DNA of 16,821 nt from Bacillota bacterium. Lineage in GTDB: Bacteria > Bacillota > Clostridia > Oscillospirales > Ruminococcaceae. A model generated the notes under the pieces. That model saw only the letters and a list, made by a program, of their open reading frames with translations. It was not told the DNA's origin and did not search any database. The DNA lies in the NCBI GenBank assembly GCA_023413185.1, contig JAEZQD010000058.1:1-16821 (forward strand), given 5' to 3'. Shown here one piece after another: positions 13,973 through 16,821 of the stretch. How positions within the stretch are numbered: the first letter of the stretch is position 1; each line of letters starts with the position of its first letter. Position numbers and translations under genes: made by a program.

Positions 13973-14487
13973 AGTGCGTTAAGGGGCGAAAAGTCGCAGT
14001 CCCTGCCCGTCAGCTCCTTGACAAACAGTCCTCTGGCATAGCCCCGATCCTTGTTGGTGCAGTGTATGTAGTAGCCGTTTTTATAGTAAAAGTGCACGAG
14101 CTTTTCAACCTTTGCCGGGCTGTGCAGCGCAAGCGCGTCCACGTTCTGGGCGCGGCACTGCTTTTCTACCTCGGTTAACAGCTGCGTGCCCGCTCCCGAA
14201 CGCTGTTCGGAGGGCAGCACACACAGGCGGCTGATATACGCAAGCGTTGCGTCGCCGCTTTTTATAATACGGTACCGCAGGGTACCGATGACACTGCCGT
14301 TCTTGGTGCACACCAGCACCGTCATACGCTCCATGTCGCGCAGAATATCGCTGCTGCTTTCTTTAAGCGCGGCAATGCCACCCGGTGCATGCATGGTATC
14401 ATCCGCGTCTGCATATGCCTGCAATATCAGGTGGTATATACTTGGTGCGTCGAATGGGGTAGCTTTTTTAATAAACGTAAGGCTCAC
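13969..14487 (-). CDS. GNAT-family N-acetyltransferase
   Basis: 172 aa from a GTG at 14487 with GAGG ~11 nt upstream. The frame stays open to 14838 without family-like sequence, so longer starts are rejected. Motif A is complete: AYISRLCVLPSEQRSGAGTQ (83-102), where Q-R-S-G-A-G holds the acetyl-CoA pyrophosphate. Motif B-like sequence VEKLVHFYYKNGYYIH (127-142) follows. The C-terminus (ARGLFVKELT) is typical of small-molecule GNATs. The acceptor is unknown. It overlaps the radical SAM start by 4 bp, and a TGC-extended TATAAT lies ~100 bp upstream. Confidence 0.82.
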   Translation of the reverse strand: MSLTFIKKATPFDAPSIYHLILQAYADADDTMHAPGGIAALKESSSDILRDMERMTVLVCTKNGSVIGTLRYRIIKSGDATLAYISRLCVLPSEQRSGAGTQLLTEVEKQCRAQNVDALALHSPAKVEKLVHFYYKNGYYIHCTNKDRGYARGLFVKELTGRDCDFSPLNAL

Positions 14488-14587
14488 TTGTGCTTCATCC
14501 TCATCTACTCCATGATAAATATGGCAAAAACAGATATTTTTGTAAATATTGCACTTCTGCCGACTGTTTTTATTGTTTATAATGATA

Positions 14588-14596
14588 ATTATAGCA
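14588..14596 (-). promoter_or_regulatory. Extended -10 promoter of the GNAT/radical SAM unit
   Basis: Minus-strand TGC-TATAAT is a perfect -10 (14588-14593) with extended TGn motif. The -35 region is poor, as is common for extended -10 promoters. It is ~100 bp upstream of the GNAT start. Confidence 0.5.
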
Positions 14597-14711
14597 CAAT
14601 ACAAGCATGAAAACGAGCAAATTGGGGCGAAAATTCCAGAATATAAAACGTTCAGCTGTCCCCAATCCTTCCCCCCGCATAAAACCGGTATTAGCGCACC
14701 ATTTTTGTCCA

Positions 14712-14717
14712 TATAAT
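14712..14717 (+). promoter_or_regulatory. Candidate -10 of the flippase gene
   Basis: TATAAT on the plus strand, 109 bp upstream of the GTG start. No good -35 is seen at 16-18 bp, so this is tentative. Confidence 0.3.
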
Positions 14718-14826
14718 GAGTATAGCCGGTTCGCTTTAAAAAGCGTCTCGGCGCGCGGGCAGCTTGGGCGCGGCTAATCAGATACCATACAAATCGTCGT
14801 GTCGGTTTTAAGTGGGTGGATGACAA

Positions 14827-16404
14827 GTGAAGATACATAAGCGTTCTGTTTTTTATGCCTCGGCAATGTTTGCGCTGTGCTCGGTGGGGCTGCAGCTGAT
14901 GGGCTTTTTGTACCGCATCGGGCTGTCGCGTCTAATCGGCGCACAGGGCATGGGTGTGTTCGGGCTTGTTATGCCGGTGTATTCGGTGGTGCAATCGTTT
15001 GCCCTATCGGGGCTTGTGCTTGGGGTTACCCGCCGCTCTGCACGGTACGACGCATTGGGGCAGACGGGCTGTGTCCGCGCAACCCTGCGGTACAGTGTAT
15101 TTAGCTACCTTACCCTGTTTGCCGTAGCGGCGGTGCCTGTGCTGTTGTTTCGCGAGGCTCTGTCCGTTCATGTGCTTGGGGATGCCAGAACCCAAGCGGC
15201 ACTGCTGATTCTTCTGCCCTATATGCTGCTGACGGGCATAGAAAACCTGTTAAAGGCGCACTTTCAGGGGGTGCGCTATATTTTGCCGCCCATCATCAGC
15301 GAGCTCAGCGAGCAGGCGCTGCGCATTGCGGCGGCATTTGCGTTGTTAGCCCTGTTTCCCGCGGCAAGCCCGGGGGTAAGCGCCGCGCTGATTCTTGTGG
15401 GCATGGTCATCAGCGAGTTGTTAAGCGTGGGGCTTTTGGGCGGCTGGTACGGCGCGCGAAAGAAAACCGTATCCCATGCAAAAACACCCCCAAAGCCCGA
15501 ATGCAGCGGGGTGTTGCGCGGGCTTATCCGCACCGCGGTGCCCGTCTCGGCGGCAGGGGTGTTCACCAACCTGCTTGCCAGCGCCACCACGGTCATACTG
15601 CCCCGCAGGCTGATGCTTTCGGGGCTTGCGCAGGAAGAAGCGCTCTCGGCGTTTGGCATCATGACGGGCATGACCCTGCCCCTTGTGATGATGCCTGCCG
15701 CGCTGATCTTTCCCATGGTGTCGGTACTGGTACCAAAGCTTTCGCAGGCGTGCGCCACAAACGACACTGCGGATGTGCGCCGCAAGACAGCAAAAGGGCT
15801 GCACACCACCGGCATCATCGCGTTTGGCGCACTTGCACTGCTAATCTCGTGCGGCGGCACCATTGCCCGACTATTGTACGGGCAGCAGTCGGCAGGCGAC
15901 TTTATGCTGCCCCTTGCGTTTGCGGCGTTCTTTACCTTCTATCAAATCATCACCGGCGCAATCTTAAACGGCATCGGGCGGCACAAGATCTCGTCGGTTT
16001 CTATTGTTCTCGCGTCCGTTATTCATCTGGGGTTTACGTGGTTTTGCTGCGCGCTGCCCGGGGTGGGTATGTCCGGCTACGTTGCGGGCGACCTTGTCAG
16101 CGCACTGTTCGGGGCGGGGTTTAACCTGTTTTTTATCATGCGATACACCAAGCTGTCGCTTCGGGTTCACAACTGGGCGGTTCGCCCGCTGTTGTCGTCG
16201 CTTTGCGCACTGTTTGGCGCCTATCTGTTTGTCAGGATGTCCGGCGCGCTGCCCGAGCTGCCACAAACCGTTTTGGCGGTTGTCGTGTGTCTGCTGTTGT
16301 ATCTTGTCACGCTGTGGTTTCAGGGGGTAAGCCTGCTTGGGTACCTCAAGCGGCTGCGCACCGACCCCGCGCCCGAACAGTGGACGACGACCCGCCTGCA
16401 CTGA
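14827..16404 (+). CDS. SpoVB/MurJ-like oligosaccharide-lipid flippase (MOP superfamily)
   Basis: 525 aa with about fourteen hydrophobic segments, the usual size for SpoVB/RfbX-type flippases (~500-540 aa). The opening, GLQLMGFLYRIGLSRLIGAQ then GMGVFGLVMPVYSVVQSFAL, is the typical polysaccharide-synthesis transporter start in SpoVB-like proteins, and an LNGIGRHKISSVSIVLASVI block occurs in the C-terminal half. It likely moves a lipid-linked cell-wall or cortex precursor across the membrane. No sporulation or glycosyltransferase gene is visible beside it, so spore-cortex and general wall roles cannot be separated. The start is GTG with GGTGG 7 nt upstream. It is divergent from the GNAT gene. 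GC-rich codon use matches the host background. Confidence 0.88.
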   Translation: MKIHKRSVFYASAMFALCSVGLQLMGFLYRIGLSRLIGAQGMGVFGLVMPVYSVVQSFALSGLVLGVTRRSARYDALGQTGCVRATLRYSVFSYLTLFAVAAVPVLLFREALSVHVLGDARTQAALLILLPYMLLTGIENLLKAHFQGVRYILPPIISELSEQALRIAAAFALLALFPAASPGVSAALILVGMVISELLSVGLLGGWYGARKKTVSHAKTPPKPECSGVLRGLIRTAVPVSAAGVFTNLLASATTVILPRRLMLSGLAQEEALSAFGIMTGMTLPLVMMPAALIFPMVSVLVPKLSQACATNDTADVRRKTAKGLHTTGIIAFGALALLISCGGTIARLLYGQQSAGDFMLPLAFAAFFTFYQIITGAILNGIGRHKISSVSIVLASVIHLGFTWFCCALPGVGMSGYVAGDLVSALFGAGFNLFFIMRYTKLSLRVHNWAVRPLLSSLCALFGAYLFVRMSGALPELPQTVLAVVVCLLLYLVTLWFQGVSLLGYLKRLRTDPAPEQWTTTRLH

Positions 16405-16639
16405 CTGCCCACCCTTCACAAAAAGGTAGCAATAATTTAACATATAGGCTACAGTTCAGAAACAAGTTTTTCTCGGTCGCTTTGATACAACTACACCCTG
16501 ACAGAACCGCATACCGATGCGGTTCCGTTGACATAACGCTCAAATTATCTGGCATAATTGTAATTTATGCACAAACATTTTGGGTGGTTTGTTATAAAAA
16601 ATACCGTCTAAAGTGGAAAAAGCTCAGTACTATTTGAGA
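16405..16639 (+). other. Intergenic stretch with a 9-bp hairpin
   Basis: No gene is supported here. GAACCGCAT (16504-16512) and ATGCGGTTC (16517-16525) form a perfect 9-bp stem with a 4-nt loop. No U-run follows on either strand. TTGACA directly downstream (16528-16533) has CATAAT 19 bp further on, a weak promoter candidate. No clear terminator for the flippase gene is visible. Confidence 0.4.
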
Positions 16640-16668
16640 TTGTCGCTGCCCAGACGTTGCGCTATAAT
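16640..16668 (+). promoter_or_regulatory. Sigma-A promoter of the gene starting at 16801
   Basis: TTGTCG (16640-16645), 17-bp spacer, TATAAT (16663-16668). It leaves a ~125-nt leader before the ATG. Confidence 0.75.
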
Positions 16669-16679
16669 AAGGGACGGTT

Positions 16680-16785
16680 TGAAGCCCGATGCGCATGCAA
16701 TTGTTGCGTCATCCGAGCGGCAACCAAGTGGTATTCTCGCATAGATTGTGCACACCCGTGTAACTAGACACGGGGGAAAAGGAAA
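16680..16785 (+). other. Structured mRNA leader with three hairpins
   Basis: After the promoter three stems follow in series: GATG-CGCA with TGCG(T)CATC; CGAG...CTCG enclosing ACC-AAGT-GGT; and CCCGTGT-AACTAG-ACACGGG just before the ribosome site. It does not match a riboswitch class I can recall. The last stem lies just before the AAGGAAAGG/TAGGAA region and could control translation. Confidence 0.45.
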
Positions 16786-16800
16786 GGTAGGAATTTAAAA

Positions 16801-16821
16801 TGAAGAAGAACATGATCAAGG
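16801..16821 (+). CDS. Start of an unidentified gene (runs off window)
   Basis: Seven codons, MKKNMIK, follow a GGTAGGA site ~8 nt upstream and the strong promoter at 16640-16668. The basic start could begin a signal peptide. Nothing more can be said. Confidence 0.55.

Larger units (their letters stand above)
14488..14826. other. Divergent intergenic region between GNAT and flippase genes
   Basis: This 339-bp stretch is AT-rich on its GNAT side. Apart from the candidate -10 elements listed, it holds a small hairpin CGCTTT/AAGCG near 14732. I see no gene; open frames here lack ribosome sites and conserved-looking sequence. Confidence 0.4.

Noticed and set aside
14488..14838. N-terminal extension of the GNAT to 14838
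   Set aside because: The extension has no GNAT-like sequence and crosses both divergent promoter candidates and the start of the flippase gene.
15276..15863. Minus-strand 195-codon frame inside the flippase gene
   Set aside because: Antisense shadow of the SpoVB-like gene, with no ribosome site or domain.
16504..16525. Terminator after the flippase gene
   Set aside because: The 9-bp stem has no U-run on either strand, so it is recorded only as a hairpin.

Overview
The window looks like chromosomal DNA of an anaerobic, fermentative Clostridia-type Firmicute, probably of Oscillospirales or a related lineage. The signs are an electron-bifurcating [FeFe]-hydrogenase operon behind Rex-type operators, a GGGtGRT gene beside an Fe-S scaffold gene, a SpoVB-like flippase, strong AGGAGG-type ribosome sites and sigma-A-like promoters. 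Most of the DNA is GC-rich. The exceptions are a sharply AT-rich patch at about 5297-7590 and a moderately AT-richer MATE/AraC pair at about 10.7-13.0 kb.

Layout. (a) 1-3603, minus strand: hydrogenase operon in the order nuoE-like (HydC), orphan HATPase, small 2Fe-2S protein, nuoF-like (HydB), and the first codons of hydA. Its leader carries two Rex-like boxes 31 bp apart and a tandem palindromic repeat. (b) 4109-5299, minus: a YfjL-like membrane-anchored protein, preceded by a membrane-protein gene that has lost its 5' end. (c) 5297-~7590: foreign-looking AT-rich DNA with an mscS gene missing its membrane half, a short GNAT-like remnant, a lipoprotein gene, the end of an IS3-family element and an unrecognised ORF. 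(d) ~7590-10480, minus: two consecutive transcription units, each with a sigma-A-like promoter, a fluoride (crcB-type) riboswitch and an intrinsic terminator. The first drives an IscU/NifU-like scaffold and a GGGtGRT protein; the second drives a cation:proton antiporter whose 3' end is lost at the AT-rich patch. (e) 10541-12974, minus: terminator, 95-bp imperfect palindrome, MATE efflux pump and AraC/GyrI-like regulator. (f) 13088-14487, minus: radical SAM protein translationally coupled to a GNAT acetyltransferase. (g) 14827-16821, plus: SpoVB/MurJ-like flippase, then a promoter with a three-hairpin leader before a gene that runs off the window.

The most interesting region is the doubly fluoride-gated locus (8329-10480). 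It places the uncharacterised GGGtGRT protein and a dedicated Fe-S scaffold in an apparent fluoride response next to an antiporter. The riboswitch calls rest on conserved hairpin sequences, pseudoknot pairing and terminator overlap read by eye. The AT-rich patch breaks genes at both ends and is either a real replacement event or an assembly chimera; sequence alone cannot decide.
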